Origin: Labia minor | Lineage: Eukaryota; Arthropoda; Insecta; Dermaptera; Spongiphoridae | Reading direction: 5' to 3' | Assembly: GCA_963082975.1 (NCBI GenBank) | Contig: OY720344.1 | Coordinates: 96,167,228-96,231,227, forward strand | Length of the DNA stretch: 64,000 nucleotides | Shown: positions 1-14,642 of the stretch, one piece after another | Layout of the letters: each line of letters starts with the position of its first letter | How positions within the stretch are numbered: the stretch's first letter is position 1 | The notes under the pieces: model-generated | What the model was told of the DNA's origin: nothing | The model's database searches: none | Seen by the model: only the letters and a program-made list of their open reading frames with translations | Translations under genes and position numbers: made by a program

Positions 1-1758
1 TTTTTTTTAAATTTTTTAAACTGTCCAAATTTCAAAAAAAAAAATGTTTAATACACAGCCGGTGATCTCCGCCATAACGGGAGTAATAAATCGCTACTAT
101 TTAATATTAATAATCTTATAAATTTTATAAAACATAACTTCGAATGCTAATGCTTAACATTAGGAACATTAAAGACCTATATGAATCATAAAAAGAGATT
201 ATATATATGTATAATATATATATATATATAATATTTAAATATTATTTTTCATATATATATATTTATAAAAAAACAATGTTAATATCAAAATGCTTTTAGT
301 TATTTGACATACTAATAATGTCAAATGAATTTCAATAAAATTGAATTAGCTATAGAGAGTAAAAGATTGAATTGCAACGCGACTCCCAGCCCTCCAGGCG
401 ATTAAGATTGCATATGTACCTGTGAGGTCATATAACAATATATTCCATTCATTTCATTATTCGTTGCAGTAGAAACAAAGTGAAGAAGTGATCGTCTATT
501 TTTTTTGATTGAGACCCTGTATTCCCGGGGCGTCTCCGCGCACACGAGATTTACCCTCACGTCTCCCCTTGGTTTAACACAAAATTTTTTGTATATTTAT
601 ATTACTTACTAGTGTACATATATATATATATATATATATATGTTTTTATATATATGTATATATAAACATATATATATACACATATATATATAAAGTTGTT
701 TCTTAGTGAATTATATATACATATATACATACACACACATATATATATATATATATATACAATTAGAAACTGTAACTGCATCCCAGTCAAGAAAAAAAAA
801 ATGCAGTAATCTTAAACGTGCGTTTATTTTCCAGCCCAAATAAAGGCTCAAAGATTGCACGATAATTTGTAAATTCTAAATTCTTTCTTCTTTGTATATT
901 TTAATAAAGTTGGCCTTATTACTAAATGGTAGTAACTAACAATATCATTAAAGATTTATCAATTTGGCCAACATGATATTATTTTATTTATTATAATAAA
1001 ATGATTATGTTAAATAAAGAATATATAAATAAATAAATTTATTTATTTATATATTAAATATTTTTTATATAAAGCCTTGAAATTGTTTTACCAATAATTA
1101 CACTATTCATTTGGTTCATTAGAATGGCGTAGTAGGAAGGATATAGGACCACAGTTTCACTCTGTTATATGAGTATTTGTTACCAATACCCTACCCTATT
1201 CCAGCCTCTTTGTTTTACGAATTTCGTACCAGATAGGGACGGCAAAAATTTGTATGAACATTAATTTCTTTTTAACTTATTATAGTATAAGACTGGAGTG
1301 TCTGAAGGCTTTGCTGGAGCAAGAGCACTCTTCGCATCCATCAAATTCAAATCACTAACTATATTCAAATACTATAAGGCAACCAACGAGATTTTAAAAT
1401 CAGACTAAGAAACCCAACTAAAATATTTGGAACATTTATTATAATATGGATATAATTGTGACAGCCTGGTGAACAACAATGAGTATAAGTAAAAATGGCT
1501 GTATTATTAATAAAAAAAAAAAATTATAAATCTAAACTATATAATCGACAAATATCGCACGAACATTTTTTTTTGTTGGACAAATTTTTTTTGTGTAATT
1601 ATATTTGTATATTGAAGAAAAATCTAAGAATTAGCGATCAATTAAAAATGTGCTGAAAATAATTATTAGATCAAAAGGAAAGCTTTATATAAATCGCTTA
1701 GAATTAAAAAGTCGAACTTTGAAAATATAATTTTTGTATTATTAAAAGAAATGAAAAC
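1..1758. other. Intergenic AT-rich DNA and 3' flank of the DDX3 gene
   Basis: No gene is supported here. The stretch holds the 3' flank of the DDX3-type helicase, simple AT repeats, and two patches of ordinary base composition (about 370-570 and 1120-1340) that I cannot assign and that may be old repeat fragments. Confidence 0.6.
615..765. repeat. (TA)n / (CATA)n microsatellite
   Basis: Runs of alternating TA broken by short ATG, ACAC and AAAC interruptions fill most of this interval. Both strands give meaningless Tyr/Ile-rich open frames, so this is simple-sequence DNA and not a gene. Confidence 0.9.
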
Positions 1759-7628
<5,870 letters not shown>

Positions 7629-8331
7629 ATTACTATGAATCAAGACGTTTGTTTATGGAGCTCTCGTTTGAAGCGTCTTCTATTCAAGAGGATCTAAAGA
7701 CAAAGGACACGCGTTGATCACGAACCAAATTGAAATTCACAACGCATATGAAAAATCAAAAAAAAAAAAAATGGGTTACTTTTGAACTAAGGATATAATA
7801 GAGAAACTAATTACATTGATTTTGCTGGTAGATTTTCAATTGAAATCGTGAAATAGTTTAACTTTAAATGATTTTTGTAAATATTTATGCCAAAACTGAG
7901 ATGGCAATTGTTAATGACATGGCGTCCTGCGGATATTAAGTGAACATATTCCATAAAAATTTTAATTCATAAATTATTAATAAAAAATAAAATCATTTTT
8001 ATTTATTTTTATTATTTTTTATATAAGATTTTTATTATCTAAATTTATATTTATATAAAAAGAATATTAAAAATCAACAAGTGGCGGGATTTTCAACTAG
8101 TATATACATAACATTTATATATATATAATATATATTTCAGTTCATTTATTATTTTATGTGTTTGAATTTATAAATATATAAAATTTTATTGCACTTTAAA
8201 ATATCTTTAATATTTATATTGAGATATATTTAAAATTTATTTTAATTAAATAATATTTTTATTATTCTTCAAATGAAATTTCAAAATTTATAAATCGCAG
8301 CATTCGCCATTTTAAAATTCCTATTTGTATA
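7629..8331. other. DDX3 upstream region
   Basis: 5' flank of the DDX3 gene, becoming very AT-rich beyond about 7920. No open frame of note. The promoter must lie here or just upstream, but I see no distinctive core element. Confidence 0.5.
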
Positions 8332-8345
8332 AAAACATAAAATTT
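8332..8345. repeat. Target site duplication of the Jockey-like LINE (3' side)
   Basis: The 14-bp sequence AAAACATAAAATTT lies directly beside the poly(A) end (poly-T on the plus strand) of the LINE and recurs exactly at 11870-11883 on the other side. Confidence 0.9.
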
Positions 8346-8923
8346 TTTTTTTTTTTTTTTTTTATTATTTTTATTCTGCGATCAGAATTACAATCATCAC
8401 AATCATCATTACAATCATTATGCGAATTCTATGGGCATAAGGGGTGTCAACATATATTAACTGGGAGGTGTGAGGAGATGGGGATGGACGAGGGGTGAGG
8501 GGAGGGGAGGAGGGAATATATGTACAAGGTGAGGGCCCCCAGCGGGGCTCACCGTAGTGTTAATTTCTAGGCTCGGAGTATGTCCTGGGGCCATTTCCTC
8601 TTGAGTCTTCTATTTGTGATGTCCACATTTAGGGTATCTATCAAGGAGTTGGGGTGCTGGGAGAGTCTCCCGTAGTGTGATTGGGTTTTGGAGTAAATTG
8701 TTTCTGGGATTGTAGGGATGTTGAGGTCTCTTTGTGGATTGATTTATTCGTGACAAACCAAGGTGCGTCGGTGATGATGCGAAGGTATTTGGACTGAAAT
8801 CGCTGGATCACATCAATGTTAGATTTTGCCGAGCAACCCCATAGTTCTAAGCCATACGTCCATATAGGTTTTATGATTGCCTTGTATATTAGGACTTTTT
8901 TTTCGAGGGATAGTTTGGAGTTT

Positions 8924-11209
8924 CTACCGATAAGCCATTTCTTGCCTCTTTTTCTTGATGTGTTCTTTCCAGTTGAGTTTGGAGTCTAGATGGATTCCCA
9001 GATATTTAACGCTGTTGTTTTGCGGGATGGCTTTATTATTTATGTAGATTAGGTGGTTCTCTCTTTGGTGTTTCAGCGTAAAGGTGACGTGGCTGGACTT
9101 GTCGCAGTTAACTCTCATTCTCCATTTGTCAAGCCACTCGGAGGCAAGATTTATGTATGATTGTAGACTAGCACAAGCGCTGGAGAGGTTTGTGTTAGGT
9201 GACAGAATGGCGGTGTCGTCTGCGAATGTAGCGAGGTGACAATCAGGGGAGGTAGGAAAGTCTGAGGAGTAAAGGAGGTATAGAAATGGGCCCAGGATGC
9301 TACCTTGGGGAACTCCAGAGAGGATGGGATGGGTTTCGGAGAGTTCTTCATTAAATTTTACTTGGAAGAACCTATCCGATAGGTATGACTTGAAGAGTGT
9401 GAAGTAGTGGTAAGGCATATTGGTTTTGATTTTGAATAATAATCCGTCGTGCCATACTTTGTCGAAGGCCTGACTAATATCGAGGAAGACGGCGGGGCAA
9501 TACTTCCTATCTTCCAAGGCCCTCCCTATCACATCCACGAGTCTGTGGCATTGTTGAATGGTAGAATGCTGTTGCCTGAAGCCAAATTGATGATCAGGTA
9601 GCCACTTCATTAGGTCGTTTTCCTTTATCCTCATGAAGATAAGCTTTTCCATGACCTTGGAAATGACGGGGAGGAGGCTGATTGGTCGATAGGAGTTAAC
9701 TTTGTTAGGAGGTTTGCCAGGTTTGGGGATGAGTATGATTTGTGCCAGTTTAAGTTGTTTGGGCCAGTAAGAAAGTCTGAGGATGGAGTTAAAGATGGTC
9801 GTTAAGAATCTTAAACCAGCTTTGGGAAGATTTTTTAGGGCATCAGTAGTGATGAGGTCGTGTCCGGGAGATTTTTTGGATTTTAGATGTTTAATTACTT
9901 TGTACACTTCTTCGGGTTTAAAACCTTTAATAGGTAGGGACATTTGAAAGGGAGAATCCAAAAAATTTTTGACTTCGTAATCTATATGAGTAGAGAATGA
10001 CTGGAAGCTTTTGGAGAGATGAGACGCGAAGGTGTTGGTCTTTTGCTTGTCTGTTCTAGCCCAGCAGGAGAAGTCTTCAGACCAGATAGGGTGGGAAGGA
10101 GATGTTGGTCTTTTAATTCGTTTCGTAGCTCTCCAAAGGGAGTAGTCTTTATATGAGAGGTTTGCGGTGTAGTTTCTAAATGACTCGTTATTAAATTTGT
10201 TCATTAGAGATTTAAGCCTGTTAGTGATGTTATTGAGTAGGTTCTTGTCGTATATGTTGTGAGTTCTGTGCCATTTGGATCTAGCCCTGCGTTTTAGAGC
10301 GATAAGCTTCTTAAGTTCAAGAGGGATATTAGGGAGCACGGGGGAATTATTGGTAATTATAGGGGTGGAAGATTTGGCTGCAGAGATGATGGTGTTGGAG
10401 AAAAAGTTAATGGCTTTGTCCAGATCTTCAATCGTTTTAATTTTAATGTTTGGGATCAGGGTTGTGTCGATAGTGTTGCGGAAATTATCCCAATCAGTGT
10501 TCTTGTTGGTAAGACTGAACTTTTTAGGCTTGAGAGATATGACGGAGCTGATAGTTGCGATGATTGGTGAGTGGTCCGAGGATAGGTCATAACTGGGTTT
10601 AACTTCAATGTAATTGGAGGAGATGCCTTTGGTGATAAAGAAGTCCAGAAGGTCTGGTGTTTTGTTGGGATCTGAAGGCCAGTAGGTAGGACTGCGGCTT
10701 GATAGATGAGAGAGGTTCAAGTCTTCTATTATCTTGTTCAGAACGCGGCCTTTAGATGTTGTCAACCTGGAGCCCCAGTTGGTGTGTTTCGCGTTGAAGT
10801 CTCCTCCAGAAATGAAGTTGTTGCCAAAGGATTTAAATATTGGAGTTAGAGCTTCATTAGTTAGGCGATGTTTGGGGGGACAGTAGATGGCGACGATATT
10901 GATTGGCTTACTGTCCAACTTAACTTGAACTGCAGTGGATTGCAAGAAGTCAAGTGCATGATAGGACATCACATGGTGAGTTAATGTACTCTTTATTATG
11001 ACTGTGGCCTCGCCGTGGGCTTTACCATCCGGGTGATTGGTGCAATAAGTGTTGTAGTTGGGGACCGTGAAGTGGGTTTTTGTGGTGAAATGGGTTTCGG
11101 AAACCAGGAGTATATCTATCTTGTTCATGTTGAGGAATAGAACTACTTCGTCTTTTCTTGCTGGGAGGCCATTGGCGTTCCACTGGGCAATTCTAATGAA
11201 CTTGTTCAT
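8924..11209 (-). CDS. LINE ORF2: endonuclease and reverse transcriptase
   Basis: Jockey-type ORF2 used for target-primed reverse transcription. The N-terminus (from MNKFIRIAQWNANGL) is an apurinic/apyrimidinic-like endonuclease with the SETH, GDFNAKH and SSDHSPI motifs. A reverse transcriptase follows, with PISLLPVISKVMEKL, the A-box LDISQAFDKVWH, GVPQGSILGP and the catalytic FADD (plus-strand 9213-9224, about residue 662). The open frame gives 761 residues and stops early at a frameshift near 8930. In another frame the usual thumb/C-terminal sequence continues (LIGRNSKLSLEKKVLIYKA, then WTYGLELWG), with a second shift near 8735, to a stop near 8575. ORF2 starts 58 bases after the ORF1 stop, as is usual in Jockey elements. 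Confidence 0.93.
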   Translation of the reverse strand: MNKFIRIAQWNANGLPARKDEVVLFLNMNKIDILLVSETHFTTKTHFTVPNYNTYCTNHPDGKAHGEATVIIKSTLTHHVMSYHALDFLQSTAVQVKLDSKPINIVAIYCPPKHRLTNEALTPIFKSFGNNFISGGDFNAKHTNWGSRLTTSKGRVLNKIIEDLNLSHLSSRSPTYWPSDPNKTPDLLDFFITKGISSNYIEVKPSYDLSSDHSPIIATISSVISLKPKKFSLTNKNTDWDNFRNTIDTTLIPNIKIKTIEDLDKAINFFSNTIISAAKSSTPIITNNSPVLPNIPLELKKLIALKRRARSKWHRTHNIYDKNLLNNITNRLKSLMNKFNNESFRNYTANLSYKDYSLWRATKRIKRPTSPSHPIWSEDFSCWARTDKQKTNTFASHLSKSFQSFSTHIDYEVKNFLDSPFQMSLPIKGFKPEEVYKVIKHLKSKKSPGHDLITTDALKNLPKAGLRFLTTIFNSILRLSYWPKQLKLAQIILIPKPGKPPNKVNSYRPISLLPVISKVMEKLIFMRIKENDLMKWLPDHQFGFRQQHSTIQQCHRLVDVIGRALEDRKYCPAVFLDISQAFDKVWHDGLLFKIKTNMPYHYFTLFKSYLSDRFFQVKFNEELSETHPILSGVPQGSILGPFLYLLYSSDFPTSPDCHLATFADDTAILSPNTNLSSACASLQSYINLASEWLDKWRMRVNCDKSSHVTFTLKHQRENHLIYINNKAIPQNNSVKYLGIHLDSKLNWKEHIKKKRQEMAYR

Positions 11210-11267
11210 TTTGTAAGCTTATTAACTACGGAGGTAAGCATGCTTAAAATCATACTATTTTGGTGAA

Positions 11268-11867
11268 TCAGTTGATTGTTTTAAGGAAATTCGATAGGGT
11301 AATAACATGGGTGTCCTGGTCCTTTGGTACAGTTTGGTGCCTAGATTGGGTTATCTGGGCGTATGTTGGAGATGGGTTTGATGGAGAGTTGTTGTGATTG
11401 GGGGTGATTTCTGTGTTGGTTACGGAATTGAGAGTATTCGCGGGGATCTTGCTTCTGAGAGTAGGATACATCTTCTGTTTGAGATCTTTATAAGCGCTGC
11501 ATCCCTTGTAATTAGCTGGATGGTTGTTACCACAATTAGCGCATTTAATGGCTGGAGCATTGACTCCTTTAGGACACATTTTTGAATCGTGGCTGTTTCC
11601 GCACGGAACACATTTAGGGGAACGGAAGCAAAAGTTCTTGGTATGCCCGAATTGTTGGCACCGGTGACATTGCACGATGTCTCGCTTGGGGTAAGGAGAT
11701 TCAAAGATGACGATGGTGTTTAAAATATTTTTTATCCCATATATGAGTTTGTTGTTGCTCTTGAGTTTTAGGTCTATGGAGAAGAGTGGTAGTCCGACTT
11801 TTGTAGATCTATGCCGGATGTTCGAGATATTCTTTGCTTCGTGTCCCAGTTCCAGTAGAGCATCCTT
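11268..11867 (-). CDS. LINE ORF1 (gag-like nucleic-acid-binding protein), 5'-truncated
   Basis: The C-terminal 199 residues of a Jockey-type gag remain. A pre-zinc-finger domain (PRE_C2HC type, ending VIFESPYPKRDIVQ) is followed by three zinc knuckles: CHRCQQFGHTKNFC, CVPCGNSHDSKMC and CANCGNNHPANYKGC. This protein coats element RNA in known Jockey and X elements. The frame is open right up to the truncation point, so the real start is missing, and an internal Met at 11675 should not be taken as the start. Confidence 0.9.
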   Translation of the reverse strand, partial: KDALLELGHEAKNISNIRHRSTKVGLPLFSIDLKLKSNNKLIYGIKNILNTIVIFESPYPKRDIVQCHRCQQFGHTKNFCFRSPKCVPCGNSHDSKMCPKGVNAPAIKCANCGNNHPANYKGCSAYKDLKQKMYPTLRSKIPANTLNSVTNTEITPNHNNSPSNPSPTYAQITQSRHQTVPKDQDTHVITLSNFLKTIN

Positions 11868-11869
11868 TT

Positions 11870-11883
11870 AAAACATAAAATTT
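11870..11883. repeat. Target site duplication of the Jockey-like LINE (5' side)
   Basis: Exact 14-bp match to 8332-8345. Confidence 0.9.
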
Positions 11884-12723
11884 AAAATGTTTTATTTTTT
11901 AGAATTGTAAGGGTGAAACATTCAAAAAGTAGCGGACGCCTTATTTTTTAGGGCGCATCCTTGTTGAATGTTAAAAAATTAATAGAAAATATTAACAAAT
12001 AAAAAAATGTTAAAAGTTAAAATAAATAGTCAAATATAAGTAATAATTTTTATTTAATATTTTTTTATTTATAATAAGATTTGAAGATCACATAATATTT
12101 ATATAGAAGCACTGAAGAAATTGTTTCTTAATTGCTGACTTGCTAATATGAATTTGTAAATTTATACCTGGGTTAATTTTTTTTAATCATTTTCTTCAAT
12201 GATATGAATTTCAGTAGTTTTAATATCTAAATAATATCTATAATATATTCTAATGTATAAGTATTTATATTTTGTATAATTTAATATTTTGGTTTTATTT
12301 TAACAAACAAAATTAATCTTAAATTACTTTTATATTTTCTATCATCATTTTCTGAATTAAAAAATTAAATTCTGTTAGGTACATACTATTTCAAAGTTTT
12401 TCAAAACCAAAATTAATATTTATTCTTTTATGGAGCACATATATATCAGGATTGTCAAAATTGGGAACGCAGCAAACCTATTTTTTAAAAAAACTTATAT
12501 GTATTAAAATATTTTAATATAATATATTTGTTATAAGTTATTTGTATTTATAATTATATAAAATAATTATACAAAATAAAGTTAGTTATCCAACTAAACA
12601 ACAAAGTAGCAAAAAGAAGTGTAAGATTTAAAAATTAACTAGTATAAATTCTAAAATAATAAAATATAATAATAAAAAAACTGACTTTTGTACGTCCTAC
12701 GCAAGCAGAACGCCTATCAAGTC
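11884..12723. other. Intergenic AT-rich DNA
   Basis: No open frame or recognisable repeat end. Two short patches (about 11925-11965 and 12690-12725) are less AT-rich but unassigned. Confidence 0.5.
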
Positions 12724-12731
12724 CGTTATAT

Positions 12732-13149
12732 CAGTGTTGCCTAAAGTGTGGGTCGCGACCCGGTAACCGGGTCGCAGAAAGATTTTACCGGGTCGCGAAA
12801 AAATTTTAGAAATTCCTATTATTTTTTTACACATCATTAGAAACACAAAAAATATTTTTTCTTATTATTTTTTACATCATTAGAAACACAAAATTACTTC
12901 TATTTTTCTTGTATAATTATTTTGTAATTTTTTGTATAAAATAAACAATTTGAAAATTATTAATTTTTTAATTACTTTTATTTTTCTTATATAATTATTT
13001 TGAAATTTTTGTCTATGAAATAAACAACTTGATTTTTATTGAAAAATAAAATTTGTGTTCTAAATTAATGTTTTTTTTTAATGAAGTGGGTTGCGACAAA
13101 TTTTAAGACTTCGAACCGGGTCGCGTTCAAAAAAGTTTGGAAAATACTG
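12732..13149. mobile_element. hAT-type MITE, 418 bp
   Basis: The terminal inverted repeats are imperfect: CAGTGTTGCCTAAAGTGTGG at the left, and the reverse complement of the right end begins CCAGTATTTTCCAAACTTTT, with both ends continuing into GGGTCGCG/CGCGACCC. Flanks are CGTTATAT (12724-12731) and GGTTATAT (13150-13157), an 8-bp duplication with one mismatch as expected for hAT elements. There is no coding capacity. Confidence 0.8.
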
Positions 13150-13179
13150 GGTTATATCAATTAGGTGTCCTATGATCAG

Positions 13180-13395
13180 TAGAACGGGTCCTATCAACCT
13201 TTTCCTTGATTTTCTTGATCGGAGGCGCTATCAAGTAGCTTTCCCAATTTTGATCCCGGGGGCTGGATTGACTCCGTCCCAAAGACCCCATCTAGAGAAA
13301 TTCCCTTGCCAGGCCCGGGACTTGGACCCGGGACCACGAGAATTTGAAGTTGTGAAGCAGCTTCGCTCCCATACTAAGGCGCCTTCAAAATATAA
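13180..13395 (-). repeat. Possible tRNA-derived SINE fragment
   Basis: On the minus strand a sequence around 13300-13385 resembles a tRNA gene head: an A-box-like CTTAGTATGG followed about 40 bases later by a B-box-like GGGTCCAAGTCCC. It does not fold into a clean tRNA by eye, so a SINE or unrelated repeat is more likely than a tRNA gene. Confidence 0.35.
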
Positions 13396-13542
13396 TAATC
13401 AGATTTTGATATTTGTTAAAATTAAAAACAAATATCGTTTATATTATATCTATATATATATTGTTTTTTTTTAATTTTATTTTATTCTTAGAAGTTTTTA
13501 ATTTGAAAATTTTTTCTAGAAAAAAATGGTAATATCTTATAT

Positions 13543-14330
13543 CAGTGTTTCTCAACCTTTTAGTATTCAAGGCCCAATTTTCAATCATAATTTTCATCGC
13601 CCCCCCCCCCCCTCATCGTAAATGTTTCAGAGCATCGCAAAATCATCTGACCTTTTTTTTAGAACTATATTGAAAATAAGTTGACCTGTGGCCAGGTCCG
13701 AACCGACCGACGGTTTGAAGTAAATTAATTTCCAGCTACAGAAACAATTTCAAATAATTTTAATATATCTATTAATGTAATAAAAAACAGATATGGATAC
13801 ATAAATAATAAATATAAACATTTTTAATTTTATTTTATTTATAATATATATGCAAGACCAGGCTGTGACGTCATGAATGGCTGGATGACGTCATATAATT
13901 TTAAATCAAGAAAAAACTAATAAATATGATTTTTCTCGAGGATAAAACCAATACAAATCTCCTCATGTGAATTTGGTGTGAAAATAACCCTTCCCTTCCT
14001 ATCGTCGATCGCTAATACTACCACTTCCGGTTTCCGGATTTGCACCAAAAGTTGATCAATTCATCCCACTGATGCATTAAGTAAATATACCAAATTTCAT
14101 CAAAAACCGTTGAGCAGTTCATGCTGTACAGATCTATACGGTCGGACGGACAGACATCATGCTAAAAATACTTTTTTCTGTTAAGAAAATGCATGATTCG
14201 TGGAGATATGTAAAAATCTCCACATGTGAAATTTGGTGTGAAAACAATACCTCCCTTACTATCGTCAGTCGGTAAAAAGTCGGAAATTTTCTTTTGAATA
14301 TGCTCGCGCCCCACAGGTTGAGAATGGCTG
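13543..14330. mobile_element. hAT-type MITE carrying a nested R1 repeat, 788 bp
   Basis: The left end is CAGTGTTTCTCAACCTTTTA. The right end, reverse complemented, starts CAGCCATTCTCAACCTGTGG. Both sides carry the identical 8-bp duplication TCTTATAT (13535-13542 and 14331-14338). A C-homopolymer (13601-13612) follows the left end. Most of the interior (13676-14277) is the R1 repeat found elsewhere in the window. Confidence 0.88.
13676..14277 (+). repeat. R1 interspersed repeat, copy a
   Basis: R1 is my label for a roughly 600-bp family. This copy starts near GACCTGTGGCCAGGTCCGAA, contains GTGACGTCAT and a short GGACGGACAG microsatellite, and ends near ATCGTCAGTCGG. The ends carry ACCGACCGACG in inverted form in the better copies. 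No coding capacity. Confidence 0.8.
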
Positions 14331-14642
14331 TCTTATATAAAATAAACTATATATATCTATTTATGTCTTTATAATATTTTTTCCCCTATGTAACGTTAAA
14401 CTTTCTTTTTTAACTTTTTAAGTTGAAAATATACCAAAATATAAATAATTTGAAAATTTTCAAATCAATAATTTACCATTTTCTTAATAAAATATATAAT
14501 TAATAGTAATAAATTAATCGTGTATTTCTTTATAGGTAAATATTAAATGTACCAAATATAAGATAAGAAAATATAATGTTAGAGGAACATTCAAAACACA
14601 GATAACTAAAAACTTTCCTTCATTTCCGATTCTGCCTTAAAG

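Larger units (their letters stand above)
8346..11869 (-). mobile_element. 5'-truncated Jockey-clade non-LTR retrotransposon (LINE)
   Basis: The element runs on the minus strand and ends in a poly(A) tail at 8346-8363. It is bounded by identical 14-bp duplications at 8332-8345 and 11870-11883, which defines one insertion. It is truncated at its 5' end inside ORF1 (gag) and carries ORF1, ORF2 and a 3' UTR with a short G-rich repeat region near 8470-8520. Two frameshifts near the end of ORF2 (about 8930 and 8735) suggest this copy is not autonomous. It lies between DDX3 and the cholinesterase-like gene, outside both. Confidence 0.95.

Noticed and set aside
602-790. 62-residue Tyr/Ile-rich open frame on the minus strand
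   Set aside because: It is the translation of a (TA)n/(CATA)n microsatellite.
10275-11585. Plus-strand open frames across the LINE
   Set aside because: They are antisense to ORF1 and ORF2 of the Jockey-like element and show no family motifs.
13290-13390. Possible tRNA gene on the minus strand
   Set aside because: A and B box-like words are present, but no clean cloverleaf could be drawn. It is listed only as a possible SINE.
13091-13474. 127-residue plus-strand open frame
   Set aside because: It runs across a hAT MITE end and a SINE-like segment, so it is not a gene.
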